Below are positions 34,525 through 46,767 of a DNA stretch of 64,000 bases, in pieces. Made by a program: the position numbers and the translations under genes. Source of the DNA: Aralia elata (taxonomy: Eukaryota > Streptophyta > Magnoliopsida > Apiales > Araliaceae). The DNA lies in NCBI GenBank assembly GCA_034770075.1, contig CM068377.1:70720358-70784357 (forward strand), given 5' to 3'. Position 1 is the stretch's first letter; each line of letters opens with the position of its first letter. Below the pieces are notes generated by a model. That model was given only the letters and a program-made list of their open reading frames with translations, had not been told where the DNA came from and did not search any database.

Positions 34525-37229
34525 GTGTACCAAATTGAGTAATCCTTGCCTAACAAACGATCTTTCAAATTTGAATGATGATTATGATTTTGACATTGAG
34601 CTGGATTTCGATTTGATGGGCATTGAGCAAGACGAGACAGATTACGACGATGCGCCTGACGAGATCAAAGGATGGGTCGAGGATAAACCCAAACCCAATT
34701 TGGACCAAACCATCACCATTGATATTGGAACCCCAGACAAGCCAAAAGAACTCAAGATAGGGATAGACCTCATCACCAGCCAAAAAGTAGAAATAGCTGA
34801 GTTGCTAAGCCAATATGAGGATGTCTTTGCCTGGTCGCACGAGGACATGATCGGATTGTCCACCGACATCGTGGTCCACCGGTTGCCCATCAAGGAGGGT
34901 TTCAGGCCTGTCAAGCAGAAGCTAAGGAAGTTGAAACCTGAGTGGAGCTTAAAAGTGAAAGAGGAGATCATTAAACAATTCAGGGCCGGAATCATTATGG
35001 TGTCCACTTACCCGGAATGGCTATCCAATGTAGTCCCAGTGGCTAAACCTGGAGGAAAGAATGAGATGCATGCTGGGACAAAAGAATGAGGCAGGTAAAG
35101 AGCAGGCCATCTATTACCTCAGCAAAAGATTTAGCCAATGTGAACAGAATTACACTCCCATCGAAAAGACCTGTTGTGCTCTGGCCTGGGCTGCAGGGAG
35201 ATTACAGCATTACCTCCATGGGCATACTACATACCTGATATCGAGAATGGATCCCCTGAAGTATATTTTTGAAAGGCCCATGTTGAATTGTCGACTATCA
35301 AGATGGCAGTTAATCTTACAGCAGTTCGACATGGTATACGTAACTCAGAAAGCCATGAAGGGGCAAGGAATCGCAGATCAGTTGGCCGAGATGCCGTCGG
35401 GAGGGATGGAACCATTAGAAACTCCTCTACCGGGTGAAGATATATTCTGGGTATCAGATACGAAATGCAATGATGAGGGACAATTCTGGAAGCTGTATTT
35501 TGATGGTGCCATGAATGCTGAAGGGGCAGGAGCTGGAGCAGTCTTGGTCTCTATCATCGGAGAACAATACCCCGTAGCCGCTAAACTGCATTTCAGCAAT
35601 TCGAACAACACCGCTGAATACGAGGGATGTATCTTGGGACTCCGCTTGGCCCGCGACATGGGAGTGAAGAGACTGGCGGTGTTTGGGGATTCAGAACTAG
35701 TAATCAGACAGGCGATCGGGGTGTACAACACGAAAGAGCTCCGGTTGCTCCCATACCACCGATGTGTTGTCCAATTAATGCAAGAATTTGAAGATATCGC
35801 TTTCCGACATATTCCCCGTGGACGGAATGATTTTGCCGATGCATTGGCAACTTTGGCTTCCTTGATCCATATCATCAAAAGAAGGGACGCTCCACAGATT
35901 GAGATAGCAGTACAGAATGCCCCGGCATACGAAGAACATGTTGCAGTATTATCAGGCGAGGTGGTTCTGCCAAAGCAGCCTTGGTATCACAACATAAGGG
36001 AATATCTAAGGGATAGATCCATTCCCGACCAGGCGAGTCGAACTGAGAGGATGAGAATTCAAAAAATGGCGATGAAGTTCTACTTGAGTGGGGATTCACT
36101 CTACAAGAGGGATGTTGGTTTGGGACTGTTCCAGTGCGTGGATGAGACGCAGGCCCAAAGGATTATGAACGAAATACATGGTGGAGTGTGTGGGCCACAC
36201 ATGAGTGGACCGATGCTGGCCAAAAAGATTTTGAGAACAGGGCATTATTGGTTGACCTTAAAAGCTGACTGTGATGATCATGTCAAACGGTGTTACCAAT
36301 GTCAGGCGCACGGTAATGTGATCCATACGCCCCCCAATGAACTGCACTGTATGACCTCCCCGTGGCCATTCTCAATGTGGGGAATGGACGTGATCGGACC
36401 AATAGAGCCCAAAGCAAGCAATGGGCACCGATTCATCTTCGTCATGATCGATTATTTCACCAAATGGGTAGAAGCAGCCTCTTTCCCCAAGGTCACTCAG
36501 GAGGTCATCGTTGGGTTCATCAGGAATAATGTCATTTGTCGATACGGGCAACCTGAGGTTTTGGTCTCCGACAATGCTAAGAATTTGAACAACGCCCTCA
36601 TGAAGGGATTATGCGACCAGTTTAAGATCAAACACCTCAACTCTGTCATTTACCGTCCCAAAATGAATGGGGCAGTGGAGGCTGCCAATAAGAACATCAA
36701 GAAGATCATGGCAAAAATGTCTGCTAATCATCGGGGATGGCCAGATCTGCTACCCCTCACCCTACTGGCATATCGAACATCAACGCGTACTTCTACAGGG
36801 GCAACCCCTTACGCTTTGGTGTATGAGGTGGAGGCCGTCCTGCCAATTGAGGTTGAGATGACATCCCTCAGAATAATGATCGATGCTCAGATAAGCGAGG
36901 AGGATTGGATACAAGATCGATACGACCAGTTGGCCCTAATTGATGAAAGGAGGGTGGCTGCTGTTTGGCACGGTCAGTTATATCAACAAAGGATCTCCCG
37001 ATCATATGACAAAAGGATAAGACCTCGGAAATTCAAGGAGAATGACCTGGTGCTAAAGAGAGTCATGCCTTGCCAAGACGAAGCCAAGGGAAAGTTTGCC
37101 CCAAACTGGGAGGGACCTTTTGTAATTAAGAAGGTGCTATCCGGAGGAGCCCTCATATTACAAGAAATGGATGGTGAGACATTTCCACAACCCCTAAATT
37201 CTGACTCAGTGAAGCGATTCTACGCTTAA
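34525..37229 (+). pseudogene. pol: pol of Tat element 2 lacking the reverse transcriptase core
   Basis: The N-terminal pol segment runs to VVPVAKPGGK, then the sequence jumps at 35059/35060 to the RNase H region (CMLGQKNEAG). Compared with copy 1, 770 nt (5340-6109) are missing, including the YVDD palm, and the downstream frame is shifted. From 35061 an open frame of 722 codons keeps the rest of the first RNase H, the complete second RNase H (YFDGAMN, AEYEG, FGDSELV, NDFADAL) and integrase with its Asp, Asp and Glu (GMDVIGP, VSDNAKN, AVEAAN). The left deletion point falls exactly at a good splice donor in copy 1 (AAAG|GTGAGG). It has no polymerase function. Confidence 0.93.
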
Positions 37230-37740
37230 ATCATCAATTTCCTTTTTCCTTTGAGGAGCGAACTACGTAGGACCTGATCTCCCAACTTGTGGGGGTACGT
37301 AGGCAGCCATTATGGCGCGGTCCGATCCATAAAAAAAATAATCCTTCCCCTAAAACAAAGTCAATCCCCAACAGCCAGATAAACCTGCCTAAACCCTCAA
37401 AACTTTCCCGAAACCAGCCAACCAATCCTTTCCATACCAAATTGACATAACCCTGATCAAACCAAACAGTTAGCCAAAGTCTGAAACTCAATCCAATGAA
37501 ATCGACAGGGGTACGGCCATATCTGTCAAATCTCCATCAAGACTTGAGAAGAGAAAGAAAGCGAAATGTCAAAATCATGATCAACCGGATAAAATGATGA
37601 TCCAATGAAGGGCAACGATACAACAAAGAGGGAAAATGACTAAATTTAAATACCTGTTTACATATATGAGTCTTTTGTTACAAGATTTCCTTCTCAATAA
37701 CCGATGAAATTAACATAGTCTATGCAGGAAATAAAACAAT
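37230..37740 (+). other. Spacer after pol, Tat element 2, with conserved stem-loop
   Basis: It contains the same 40-nt CTACGTA/TACGTAG stem-loop at 37263-37302 as copy 1. The remainder is A-rich and non-coding, ending at the stop of the convergent antisense gene. Confidence 0.6.
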
Positions 37741-39306
37741 CTACAAATCTGCAACTAACTGAAGCAGGATGGATAGGGTGATGGATAGATCTGGGGCATC
37801 AGCATCCCCTGAAATCTGCTGTCCCATCATGTCGATGCGGTCCAACAAGGTAGCGGCCCGGCTGATAGTCCCAGAGTGTGCATCTATGACTGTCCTAGCC
37901 TGAAGAGCAATGACATCTCTATCAGCTATGGCAGCATCTCTGGCTAGAATAGCAGCATCCCTCTCAGCAATGGCGGCATCCCTCTCAGATTCAATAGCCA
38001 TCAAAGACAGTCGGATCCGGCTATGTTCAGTGTCATGACTAGGGAGAGAGTCGGCTGAGATCGAGTGATGTATGGTATCATCTGGGAAAGTCACTCCAGA
38101 GTCATTAAAAGTCCCAGTCTGACTCACACCAACCGCATCCGAATCTCCGCGCAACCATTGCACATAAGCGAATGTCTGGATGGGGCAACTATCATTATAC
38201 TCGGCCAGGATCCTACGAGGCCAAAGATCATATACCCGCAGTAGATCTCTCTCTGTCTGGGATGATATAGGGAATCGGTAGTCGGCCGCGCCCGTGAAGA
38301 GGTGGAAATCCTGTGTCTGATCAAACTGCCCCATCGCCGCCATAGGATGATAAGTCGTCACACCCCTCAAGCCAGCGATGGGAATGAAGTCCAGGTCGGG
38401 CACATGAGTCAAGAAGCTCATAAAGGAGCAATAACCCGAATAAACCAGGAGATGAAAGGGATCCTCGATGACCGACAGAAATGCTGTCCAGGAGGCCGCA
38501 TCAGTACAGCTCACAGGACGAAATGAAAACTGCGTGGTGATGTCATGACTGAAGCAAAACCCTTGGCGACGGAGGTGGCCGATGGGACTAAGATGACTCA
38601 TGAACCACACATACAGCAAAGTCGAGCTCCCTCGGAATACTCTGCCTCGGAAGGACTGACAGTATGAGGCTGACATATAAGTATCCGCCAGTATCATGGG
38701 AAGAATGGTGTGATCCTCCTGAAGGGCCCTAACGGCCGCGACCACCCGCATGTCCAAATGATCGGGTCCCGCGGGCAAGTACAGAACTGAGAGGATACAG
38801 GCCATCAAAACGTCTAGCCTCAAAACGCCCCAGCGCTCCTCCGATACAGAAAAATCCCCAGAGAAGTGGCGAAAACTATTAGGTGAGCCGAATCGGTCAA
38901 TCAAAAAGTGAAGAGGAACCAGGTGATCTGATGTGATCGCCGATAGCAGAACCGTCCTCCGCAACCCAGTAAAGGTCAAGAACTGACGGCGCATGGGACC
39001 AGATGTGATCCGGGAACAAGGTCTATCCAAAGGCAAACCGGTGAAGCGACCATACTCCTCGAGGGTGGGGGTCAGCTCTACTGTCCCTAACCTGAACACT
39101 TGACGAGCAGGGACCCAATATCTCAAAATACCATCCACAAAGCCCGCTGGCACCTGGAAGGTTAATAAGGACCGAGAATGGCCCAAAAGACCATCTGCGA
39201 GGACCCTGTCGGCCGGCGATAAACTGTCCAACCAACGGAGGAGGCTGCCAACCAACCCTGTAGGAGGAATGGAATCCAAGCATACCACGACATCTGAGGA
39301 CGTCAT
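37741..39306 (-). CDS. Antisense ORF B: DUF7745/PMD-like protein (copy 2)
   Basis: 521 codons, ATG at 39306 (MTSSDVVV), directly preceded by acceptor-like ttttttcacag. It is the same length as the copy 1 protein with no indel or stop, although substitutions are frequent. It conserves GTVELTPTLEEY, ILADTYMS and LLYVWFMSHLSP, and the C-terminal ERDAAIAERDAAILARD coiled coil. The open frame extends 11 codons upstream without an ATG. Confidence 0.85.
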   Translation of the reverse strand: MTSSDVVVCLDSIPPTGLVGSLLRWLDSLSPADRVLADGLLGHSRSLLTFQVPAGFVDGILRYWVPARQVFRLGTVELTPTLEEYGRFTGLPLDRPCSRITSGPMRRQFLTFTGLRRTVLLSAITSDHLVPLHFLIDRFGSPNSFRHFSGDFSVSEERWGVLRLDVLMACILSVLYLPAGPDHLDMRVVAAVRALQEDHTILPMILADTYMSASYCQSFRGRVFRGSSTLLYVWFMSHLSPIGHLRRQGFCFSHDITTQFSFRPVSCTDAASWTAFLSVIEDPFHLLVYSGYCSFMSFLTHVPDLDFIPIAGLRGVTTYHPMAAMGQFDQTQDFHLFTGAADYRFPISSQTERDLLRVYDLWPRRILAEYNDSCPIQTFAYVQWLRGDSDAVGVSQTGTFNDSGVTFPDDTIHHSISADSLPSHDTEHSRIRLSLMAIESERDAAIAERDAAILARDAAIADRDVIALQARTVIDAHSGTISRAATLLDRIDMMGQQISGDADAPDLSITLSILLQLVADL

Positions 39307-39522
39307 CTGTGAAAAAATAGTATCAAAAAGACTGTACAAGGGTCATTTTCTATCCATGAATAAAGAGCATGCATCGTACAGACAATAATAAAGCAAATGA
39401 ATTTCATAAAGATAAAAGATAAAGAACTGAGCATAAATAAATAAATGAGTTCAGTACATAGTGCATGAAATGAAAAATAAATCTAAACAGGTACGGGTAC
39501 AGAAGCCCTATCCTATCCTGAT

Positions 39523-41496
39523 CTAGATAAAGTCAATCTCATCTATGAAGGCGGGATCCTCAAACTGGTCCCCTGGGGTCGCCGAAGTCGAGGGCCCGAA
39601 GTTCATGTCGGGGATGTATGGCCGCGCGGTGGCATCAGATGAGCTCGGCCCCGCATCATAACCCGTACCATCAGGATCATAGGTATAGGCCTCCTCCGGG
39701 GTCCGGCCTAACACCCGAAGAAATAGCGACAACTGCTCCACCTGGCGGGTCAAAGTGTCTATCTGCTCAGTGTGGGTAGGGCTCCGAACACAGGCTGCCC
39801 AGTCAGTCATCATCACCGAGCCGGGGACCATATCCCCGAGGAAGAATGTGGCCCGGGTCTGAGGACCGAGAGTGCGGGGCACCCACCAAGTACGGAAAGC
39901 ATCGCTCATACTGGGACCCGTAGAAAGAATCCGGCCGTCCTCCCCTGCAAGCATGATCTCTGAAGGCTGAGAGTCCAGCGGCCAGGAAGTAGTGATAGGA
40001 AGGGAATGCGGGATGCGGATCTCTCCTGTGACGCATCTGAATGCGCGCTCCCCCAGATACATCACCCATCCTCCGATACTCTGCAAAGTGAGGCGACGGA
40101 TGGAAAGTTCGAACTCCGGGCCAGAAGGGTTCCCAGCATCGAACCCCTCAGCCAAATGCTCGGAGAGGTAGGGAATCCAGACGACATCTACGGCAGTGAT
40201 CAGCTCCAGCTGGATGCGGCAGTGTGCAAAGCTGCCTGATATCGGGACCTCCTCCAAAGTGCTGTGATGCCACCGTCGGCCCCGGGGATAAGTATCAAGG
40301 CCGAGAGTAGTGACAGGCCTCAGGCATGGAAGATGCTCGTAGGCCCAGAACTGCGAACAGAAACAGTGAAAAGCATGAGAAACCGACAGACGCAGAAAGA
40401 AAAGAAATGAATTGACGGGAAATACATTAAGGAAAAAGAAAGAAGTCTCACCAGCAGAAAATGATAGAATCCGAGCCAAGCGTCTGTCTGGCCCTCCGAG
40501 CGTAGACGCATGCCATGGAGGAAATAGGCAAAGGTGAATGACCCCCAGTCATAGTCACCGATGCGGTCCACGTCTCTGACCGCTCCTACGACGCTGAAAT
40601 GAATGGTGGAGGAGTTGTTCCCCAGAAAACAACCCCTCATGATGGTCAGGAACAGGCGTCGTAGCAGAATGTCCCTGGTGCCCTGATCCGCTGGAACGGG
40701 CAGTGCGTACAGACCCCCGACAGCATCGACAGCCAAAGCGCCGGATCGAATGCTACGGGCCTTAAAGACCCGATCCTCAGCACCGAAGCCCAATAAAGCC
40801 CGGACCTCCACAGGAGTGATGTCGAGATCTAGAGGAACGCGGGACCCGGCAAACTCTATGCCCGTAATGTATCTCCAATCCCAAGGGGTCAGCACAACCT
40901 CGCAGTCAAGAAGGTGAAGAGACTGCGTCTGGTGAAACCAGCGCTCTGATAAGGCCCTCATGTAACCCCAGGGGAACTGCCGGGGAATGATGGTAAAGAA
41001 GTGTCGAAAGCCCCAAGAATCCACCACCGCCCGGTAGTCACTGTGCAAAGCCGTGTAAAGGGAGTAGATGTTGAACCAGTTGCCCCTCGGCTGAGTAAAC
41101 TCGGGTACCTGGGGCAATCACCAATGGGTCAGTCCGGATAAAAGGAGAATTGGGAAATTGAGAATAAAATCAGAATAGAACCGAATATACCTCGTTAGCC
41201 ACGAGAGATGCCGAGGGATGACGACTGAGATCCCGACCCAATAGATCGGGGATCTGCACAGATGTGCCAGACAGGGCACTATGAGGAGCTGGAGCCGGTG
41301 TGCTGGAAGATGGTCCCTCTGTCGCGACCTCCGGAGGAGCAGCCTCCTCAACGTCCGGATGAGCAGGACGAATGACAGCCTCCGCCAAGCGGCGAGCCTG
41401 ACGGGTCCGAGGAGGAACAGGAGCAGGTGCAGCCCTACGGCGGCGAACACCCGAGGTCCGGGACACGGAGGAGCTACTATGAGCATCGGGATCCAT
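39523..41496 (-). CDS. Antisense gene A: three-exon plant mobile domain protein, 596 aa (copy 2)
   Basis: Exon 1 41496-41191 (306 nt), intron 41190-41109, exon 2 41108-40452 (657 nt), intron 40451-40351 (101 nt), exon 3 40350-39523 (828 nt with stop). Splice sites are GAG|GTATAT, CCCCAG|G, CTG|GTGAGA and TTCGCAG|T, all phase 0. PMD motifs are as in copy 1. Exon lengths are identical to copy 1, while both introns differ in length (82 versus 83 and 101 versus 97 nt), which is the pattern of a spliced, selected gene. It sits in an element whose RT is deleted. Confidence 0.86.
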
Positions 41497-42230
41497 AGCT
41501 GGAACAGAATAGGCAAGGAGGAAGGTAAGTTCCCTTTTGAATTATGTCACGAATATTCTAAATTCCTACCCACATCATATAATTAAGGCAACATGATGCA
41601 TGTTTATGGAAAAAAAAAAAAAAAAAAATCGGCAGAGTTCCGTTTGTAAAATGGACATCCCAGGCATAAGCCAAACGTGTTTTCAATCAATCCAAGTCTC
41701 AAACAGATCAAAATTGCATTCATACGTGTAGTTACAGCATGTAAAGTACACTAATGCATGATTTTCTTGCAGAAAAGGAATAACAGTATGTGGGACCATG
41801 TCATGAGCATAAAATAGGACTCACACAAGTGCTACATAGCATGTATATATGATAATACATAGCATAGCATTGTAAAGCATACATTTCTATCTCTAAACAT
41901 GCAAATAGCCAAATGTATAGCAAAACGTTGACGAAATTGAAAAGTGAACGGTCAAAGTGTTACCTGTAGCGCGTAGAGCGATCTTACCGGAGCGGTTTTT
42001 GCAGAAAAGTTGGAGAAATCGACAAAAGGCCTCTACAAACGAGCAAAATCGCAAGAATCTATGTGGGGTACGAAGTTGAAAGTGACAGATCTGGAAGTGG
42101 CGAGCCGCCTAAGAACCCGATCTTGGCCGCAGATCTATCTGCGGCTGGCCGCAGATCCATCTGCGGCTGGCCCTGGTGGGTCCCCTTGGCTCCCTTGCAA
42201 CCGTTTGATGTGTCTAATGAAAATGAATTA
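41497..42230. other. Presumed 5' region of antisense gene A, copy 2
   Basis: A 19-nt A run at 41610-41628 at the same position as in copy 1, and two perfect palindromes CCGCAGATNNATCTGCGG at 42127-42144 and 42149-42166. No coding frame. Confidence 0.45.
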
Positions 42231-43210
42231 CGAGATGGGTGACCGGCGACGATACCCGGCCCCGACGAAACGATCGACCGGCGACGATAACCGGCGATTA
42301 CGAGATGGATGTCCAGCGACGAAAACCGACTCCAGCAAGATAACCAACCGGCGACGATAACCGGGGGTTACGAGATGGGTGACCGGTGACGATACCCGGC
42401 CCCGACGAAACGATCGACCGGCGACGATAACCGGCGATTACGAGATGGATGTCCGGCGACGAAAACCGGCTCCGGCAAGATAACCAACCGGCGACGATAA
42501 CCGGGGGTTACAAGATGGGTGACCGGCGACGATACCCGGCCCCGACAAAACGATCGACCGGCGACGATAACCGGCGATTACGAGATGGATGTCCGGCGAC
42601 GAAAACCGGCTCCAGCAAGATAACCAACCGGCGACGATAACCGGGGGTTACGAGATAGGTGACCGGCGACGATACCCGGCCCCGACGAAACGATCGACCG
42701 GCGACGATAACCGGCGATTACGAGATGGATGTCCGGCGACGAAAACCGGCTCCGGCAAGATAACCAACCGGCGACGATAACGGGGGGTTACAAGATGGGT
42801 GACCGGCGACGATACCCGGCCCCGACAAAACGATCGACCGGCGACGATAACCGGCGATTACAAGATGGATGTCCGGCGACGAAAACCGGCTCCGGCAAGA
42901 TAACCAACCGGCGACGATAACCGGGGGTTACGAAATGGGTGACCGGCGACGATACCCGGCCCCGATGAGACAATCGACCGTCGACGATAACCGGCGATTA
43001 CGGAGAGGATGTCCGGCGACGAAAACCGGCTCCGACGAGATAACCAACCGGCGACGATAACCGGGGGTTACAAAAGGGGTGACCGGCGACGATACCCGGC
43101 CCCGATGAGACAATCGACCGGCGACGATAACCGGCGATTACGAAATGGATGTCCGGCGACGATAACCGGCTCCGACAAGATAACCAACCGGCGACGATAA
43201 CCGGGGGTTA
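42231..43210. repeat. Tandem array, seven exact-length 140-bp units (copy 2)
   Basis: Units begin at 42231, 42371, 42511, 42651, 42791, 42931 and 43071 with no length change. Each holds four ~35-bp CCGGCGACGA blocks. Copy 1 has about 4.25 units. A uniform series of 63-codon frames repeats with the unit and is a by-product. Confidence 0.97.
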
Positions 43211-43397
43211 CGAGACGATCATCCGCATTGCGTTGATACCCTTTTACGAATATGACTGCATCCATGGAATCATACGTTGCATCGTAAGGCATATGTGTGT
43301 CATCACGTATGTATTGTCATCCATGTGCATTGTCATTCATGCATCGGGTGTCTATTCTTTATCTTGTTCATTTCATTCATCATTTCATAAACATGAT

Positions 43398-43410
43398 AAA
43401 GAGGGGCAGC
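43398..43410 (+). other. Polypurine tract, Tat element 2
   Basis: aaagaggggcagc abuts the 3' LTR start; identical to copy 1. Confidence 0.85.
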
Positions 43411-45538
43411 TGTAGACACCCAAATTTTGCGTTCCCTGTACTAACCATGACAGGAGGGCAAAATCGTCAATTGAACCGGCTTGCGGGAGTGAAGGAGTGG
43501 GCCCAAGGGCGAGCGCCCGACACCACCGCAGGGATTGGCAATCAAAGCGGATGTGACAATAAGGCCATCCGAGACAGACATCCCCGAATGAGGTGGCGCG
43601 TCTCCCGGAGATTCCCGGACTGCGAAATACGAGCCCTTCGACGGAAATCAACGGTATGGCACGGAAATCGAGACAAGGTGCAAAAAATGAGAAAATCAGT
43701 ACAGTCAGCCGCAGATCAATCCGCGGCCAAGGACGGAACTCGAGACGGCACGGGACTCGAGCGCACGGGACTCGAGCGCGGCTGGGGGGAGAACCAAGGG
43801 CCAGCCGCAGATCAATCTGCGGCCAGCCGCTCTGCGGCTGCCCTTGGCAGTCCCTTATCAGGCCAGTTCACATACAGAAACGAAAAGGGGGAGGAAGAAG
43901 AAAAAAATCCAGCAGCAGCAACTCGGAAATAGGGAGAAAACAGCAACAAAATAAGGGCAATTAGGAGAGAAAAAGAGTGAAAAGAGTGAGGAATTGTACC
44001 AATTTTGTGAGATTATATCTCATATTTTCTACTCTACTCAATACACAAATTCCTACATATTGTGGGGATCATTTTGCAAGGTGAAAATCTTTTGTTTTTG
44101 ACATTTGCTCGTACCATTTTGATAGGCTCTTATTATCCGAATCCTCTTAAATGTATCCTTTTTTTGCGTTGTATTGTGAAATCATGGATTAGGGATTATT
44201 AGTGAGGGTTCCATCGGAACAAAATTCTTCCTAATAACCCGAGGATATCCAATTGGTGGAATTTCTAGCTTATTTATGGTGATTGCTTGGATGTAATTTA
44301 GTTAGACTATCATTTTCGGATATCATGGTGTATTAGGCAATCCGTGTTGTTTTAGTTTCGTAGAATTCGTTTTGCGGGTATGTAGTAATCTTGGGTGTGA
44401 GCCTAGGAATGCGACCCCGTGGTTCAAATCCGATGATGGACGTGTTGATACATGTAATGGATGCAAGGTACTCGTGTTGTTGTAACATGTAATCGTTGGG
44501 CCTTAAAACGACGCTAGAGCGAGAATCGGGTTTAAGGCCCCGTAATAGTAAAATATGTGATTGTTGGCGTTAGGGGATATTTTGATGGCTTACATGCCCA
44601 TGAATAGCCCCTACGCGTTTGATATTTAGTTCGAATTGTATCATCCAACAAAATGATTTCAAAACCAAAACAATCAAGATTTTGCCAAAATTAATCAAAG
44701 TAGGATATTAGCATCACGAGGCTAAAAATTGGAAGTGCTAATGAAAGTCGATTCCTATTTTACGAGAAAGCCAAAAGGAAGTTGTTTCCAAACGTCACAA
44801 AAAATGGTTTTATAAAGAGAAATAAACGTTTTACTAAACTTTGGTACATAGGGCGAAAGAGATTCTAGAAATTGCCTATCATTTATGAAAGCAACGTATA
44901 AATCTCGATTCCTATTTTGGCTAAGGTTTAACAAACTCATGTTTTACCAAAACAAACACTTAATGAAAATCTCATAGCTTTTGTCAATTTAAAATCAAAT
45001 CTTTCTCAATAAGAAAATAAGGCTTTCTCGTAAATACCGAAAAGACATTTTTAAGCACTCTCAAAATTAAAGCACGATTTTCTCTAAGAAATCCAAATGA
45101 TTCTTTCATACAAACTCACCACAACATTCATTTAGGCACACACACACACACACGCGCGCATGCATATACGTTTCATGAATTAAAAGATAGGAAAAGTATC
45201 AAGATTGCGGTAACCGTATTTCACGGAAGTCGGGGGGTGCCTAACACCTTCCCCTCGCTTAAGTAAGCCCCCGAACTCTATGAATCTCGATTCGCAGACC
45301 ATTTAATTCGGAGTCACATATGAGCCAGCGATTTATAAAAAACGAAAACTCGGATGAGTTGGTACATCCATTTCAAATATACCAACTGGCGACTCTGGTT
45401 AATTGGCTCATCATAAAAAACGATCTTTCAAAGTCCCGTCGACATTAAGTGCCGACCTTTTTCCCAAAATCACCAAAACCAAAAGGCAAAAAAAAATAGG
45501 AAAAGGGAACGCGAGACGAGAAAAACCCGGCGTCGACA
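43411..45538 (+). repeat. 3' LTR of Tat element 2 (2128 bp)
   Basis: Nearly identical to 28244-30399. The main difference is a 29-nt deletion within the palindrome cluster (43801-43845), with ends inside two hairpins. Confidence 0.96.
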
Positions 45539-45543
45539 ACAGG

Positions 45544-46701
45544 TGGTGCAGGTGGTCTATTTCCTCCATAACTCAGATTGGGGTAATCCTTCCATCCTGG
45601 ATTGTAAGTGTTCGAATAAGGATCATATCTTTTCTGAGGTTGTGTTTGGTAATTCCCCATTGCATTAGCCTGCTGCATGGTTTCATCTTCTTGCAGTGTG
45701 AGATATGCATCTGTGCTACGGTTTGACTGCAAGCAAATTCCACAAGCCTTTGCAACTGGCTTATTTCCTGCAACTAATTGTCTCACCAAAGTAGTTAGTT
45801 CAGAAATATGTTGTTCATGACTACAAGTACTCACCTCATTGACCCTTTGTGGTGCATGATTCATTCTAGTTCCATATTGTTGTGAGTTTGCGGCCATGTT
45901 GGCAATCAAATTCTTTGCAACCTCTGGAGTCTTGTCAACCAATGCTCCTCCTCTAGCAGCATCAATCATACTTCTATCCATTGGTACCAATCCTTCATAG
46001 AAATACTGGATCAGGTGCTGGTCATCTATCTGGTGAGGTGGGCAGCTAGAGCAAAGCTTCTTGAATCTTTCCCAATATTCGTAGAGTGTCTCTCCACTGA
46101 ATTGTCTAATTACATAGATCTCCTTCCTTATATTGGCTACTCTTGATGCAGGAAAATACTTTTCTAAGAATAGCTTCTTCATGTCATTCCATGATTGGAT
46201 TGTACCTGGTGGTAAGTAATACAACCAATCTTTTGCTAAATCTGCCAGTGAGAAAGGAAAGGCTCTAAGCTTGATCTGTTCCTCAGTTATTCCATGTGGC
46301 TTCATGGTGGAATACACCACATGAAATTATTTCAGATGTTTATATGGGTCCTCACCTGTAAGACCACGAAAAGTAGGTAACAAATGGATTAGTCCAGATT
46401 TAAGTTCAAATGCAGCGTCTAAAGCAGGATATTCAATGCATAGAGGTTGCTAATTTAAATTAGGAGTTGTCAACTCCTTTAGAGTCCTGTTATTGTTTTG
46501 AACAGCCATCTCCTCTTCTGATTCAGATTCAGTTGATGAATTGTTGGACAGTAGTTCCAATGCTATGTTCAGGCCAGGTGATGGAATTTCTTCTTCTGCG
46601 GTTGTGGACTGCACTCTATGATTTTCCTTCCTAAGCCTTTTTGCAGTTTTCTCAATCTCTGGATCAAAATTCAAATTACCAGATTGAGAAGATCGAGTCA
46701 T
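45544..46701 (-). pseudogene. gag: Athila gag, first part, interrupted by stops and by Tat element 2
   Basis: The ATG at 46701 (MTRSSQSGNLNFDPEIEK) lies 43 nt after the primer site. In-frame stops are at 46450-46452 (TAG after NLN) and 46321-46323 (TAA after PYKHLK). The Gag core follows: FPFSLADLAKDWLYYLPPG, FLEKYFPASR, RQFSGETLYEYWERFKKL. The zinc knuckle is degenerate: CGIC is kept, but the expected His and last Cys are missing (CGICLQSNRSTDAY). The frame resumes at 28238 on the other side of the inserted element, with acagg duplicated. Confidence 0.9.
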
Positions 46702-46744
46702 AAACTAATAAAGAAACAAAGAATAAACAAAAACAACTAATTGT

Positions 46745-46762
46745 TCCCCGGCAACGGTGCCA
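46745..46762 (-). other. Primer-binding site of the Athila element
   Basis: Minus-strand TGGCACCGTTGCCGGGGA; Athila elements typically use a tRNA-Asp-type site, TGGCGCCGTTGCCGGGGA (from family knowledge). It lies 5 nt from the LTR end. Confidence 0.85.
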
Positions 46763-46767
46763 AAATT

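Larger units (their letters stand above)
28244..45538 (+). mobile_element. Tat-lineage (Ogre/Retand-like) element, copy 2, complete but non-autonomous
   Basis: 17,295 bp with LTRs at 28244-30399 and 43411-45538, flanked by acagg duplications (28239-28243 and 45539-45543), inserted in Athila gag. It has the same plan as copy 1. I count about five substitutions between its LTRs, plus a 29-nt deletion and two tiny indels, so it is young. The RT core is deleted (junction 35059/35060) and gag-pro is frameshifted at an A run, so it must have moved with help in trans, or been damaged after insertion. Confidence 0.95.

Noticed and set aside
42449..43200. Series of identical-looking 63-codon frames
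   Set aside because: They recur every 140 bp only because the repeat unit does; no independent coding evidence.
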